This document shows, in pieces, positions 33,678 to 34,364 of a DNA stretch of 34,364 bases; position 1 is the stretch's first letter; each line of letters opens with the position of its first letter. A program made the translations under genes and the position numbers. This DNA comes from Roseateles sp. (GTDB lineage Bacteria; Pseudomonadota; Gammaproteobacteria; Burkholderiales; Burkholderiaceae_C): positions 9,995 to 44,358 of the forward strand of contig JADMJQ010000014.1 in NCBI GenBank assembly GCA_018780415.1, written 5' to 3'. The notes below the pieces were generated by a model. The model ran no database searches. It saw only the letters and a program-made list of their open reading frames with translations, and had not been told where the DNA came from.

Positions 33678-34364
33678 CTACAGCCCTTCGACCGTCTTGC
33701 CCTGCCGGGCCAGCCAGTCCTTTCTGAGCTCATAGTCCGGCATTGCCCGCTCCACGCGGCGCCAGAACTCCGGCGTGTGATGCGGCTCATGCAGATGCGC
33801 CATTTCATGCACCACCACATACTCGGCGATACGCGCGGGCAGCAGAATGGTCTTCCAATGGAAGTACAGCATGTCGCCCTTGCCGCAAGACCCCCATCGG
33901 TAGCCCAGGTCCTGCACCCTCACGCCGGCTGGGTCGACCTCCATCCGCGCGGCGAAGTCCGCAGCTTTGCCGGCAAGCCAGGGTTTGGCGTGCTCGCAAT
34001 ACCAGCGGATCAAATGCTCGCGGCCGCCGCTGGCCAAGGCCTTGGGCATCACGAAGCGGCCTCCAACGAGCTTCACGGCGGCATCTGACTCGGGCACCAG
34101 GCGCAGCCGGTAGCTGCGGCCCAGGTAGCCGAAGCCCTCGCCCTCGGTGAATACTTTGCGGGGTGCCGCCTGTGTTTGAGCGTCCTTTATGGCCAGCTGC
34201 TTGTAGACCCACATGCGCTTGCGCAACACGAAGTCACGCAGCGTGGCCTCGGGTACATCGGGCGGCGCCGACAGGATCAGTTCACCACCCCGGTCCACGG
34301 TGATCTCCAAGGCGCGCCGCCGGGTGCTGCGCGCCGCGCACCTCACCGATATCCACGTGCAGCC
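33678..34364 (-). CDS. YgjP-type metallopeptidase (DUF45/M48-like), 5' partial
   Basis: The frame is open to the right edge, so the N-terminus is probably missing. A GTG at 34346 could start it, but the residues before it are compatible with the family. About 220 residues are visible. The zinc motif is HEMAHLHEPHHTPEFW, with HExxH followed by a conserved histidine six residues on, and GYRWGSCGKGDMLYFHWKTILLP precedes it. Together these fit the YgjP/DUF45 family of SprT-like/M48-like proteins. Substrates are unknown; relatives include DNA-repair-associated and plasmid-associated peptidases. It is convergent with the barrel-like gene, 41 bp away. Confidence 0.88.
   Translation of the reverse strand, partial: GCTWISVRCAARSTRRRALEITVDRGGELILSAPPDVPEATLRDFVLRKRMWVYKQLAIKDAQTQAAPRKVFTEGEGFGYLGRSYRLRLVPESDAAVKLVGGRFVMPKALASGGREHLIRWYCEHAKPWLAGKAADFAARMEVDPAGVRVQDLGYRWGSCGKGDMLYFHWKTILLPARIAEYVVVHEMAHLHEPHHTPEFWRRVERAMPDYELRKDWLARQGKTVEGL

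Overview
The window looks like chromosomal DNA of a high-GC betaproteobacterium, most likely order Burkholderiales (Roseateles/Rubrivivax-like). The reasons are the DUF2868-DUF3482 pair, a DUF2242 lipoprotein, a PEP-CTERM protein, and the overall GC and codon style. No tRNA, rRNA, CRISPR array, transposase gene or prophage block was recognised. Genes are tightly packed, and most are housekeeping, envelope or signalling functions. Family assignments come from reading motifs, not from database searches.

Left end (1-3400). The first 363 bases encode the start of a protein that reads as a MazG-like N-terminus fused to the interior of a CusA/CzcA-type RND efflux pump. This is either a real fusion or a contig-edge chimera. 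Next comes the most unusual part of the window. Two diverged copies of a replication-origin-like module (about 418-631 and 2450-2654) bracket the 7-deazaguanine genes queE and queD. Each copy has, in the same order and nearly the same spacing, an AT-rich stretch, a DnaA-trio array, a GC-rich spacer and three DnaA boxes. No dnaA, dnaN, parA or rep gene is nearby. The queD gene itself encodes three tandem PTPS/QueD folds, of which only the middle one keeps the full catalytic set.

Region 2661-10742. On the minus strand lie a class I methyltransferase and a SUV3-like RNA helicase. A plus-strand peptidoglycan-binding/CHAP hydrolase follows. A REPIN-like inverted repeat separates it from a minus-strand operon: a TauE/SafE permease, a hybrid 7TM histidine kinase (ATGA overlap with the permease) and a NarL/FixJ response regulator.

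Region 11030-18583 is mostly plus strand. It holds a periplasmic Cu,Zn superoxide dismutase, a PEP-CTERM protein, the coupled DUF2868/DUF3482 membrane-protein/GTPase pair, a DUF2242 lipoprotein (minus), a DUF885 zinc peptidase, a GNAT acetyltransferase and a DUF3147 membrane protein.

Region 18600-21994 is an iron-uptake unit: a perfect 27-bp Fur-type palindrome, a TonB-dependent receptor and a PepSY-type membrane protein that probably reduces or releases iron.

Region 21998-34364 holds a surface lipoprotein with hexanucleotide repeats, a secreted M28 zinc aminopeptidase, a DUF3313 lipoprotein, gshA, an acyl-CoA dehydrogenase, a PAS-GGDEF diguanylate cyclase, apt, a DUF2805 protein, a coupled lipoprotein/outer-membrane-barrel-like pair, and a YgjP-type metallopeptidase running off the right edge.
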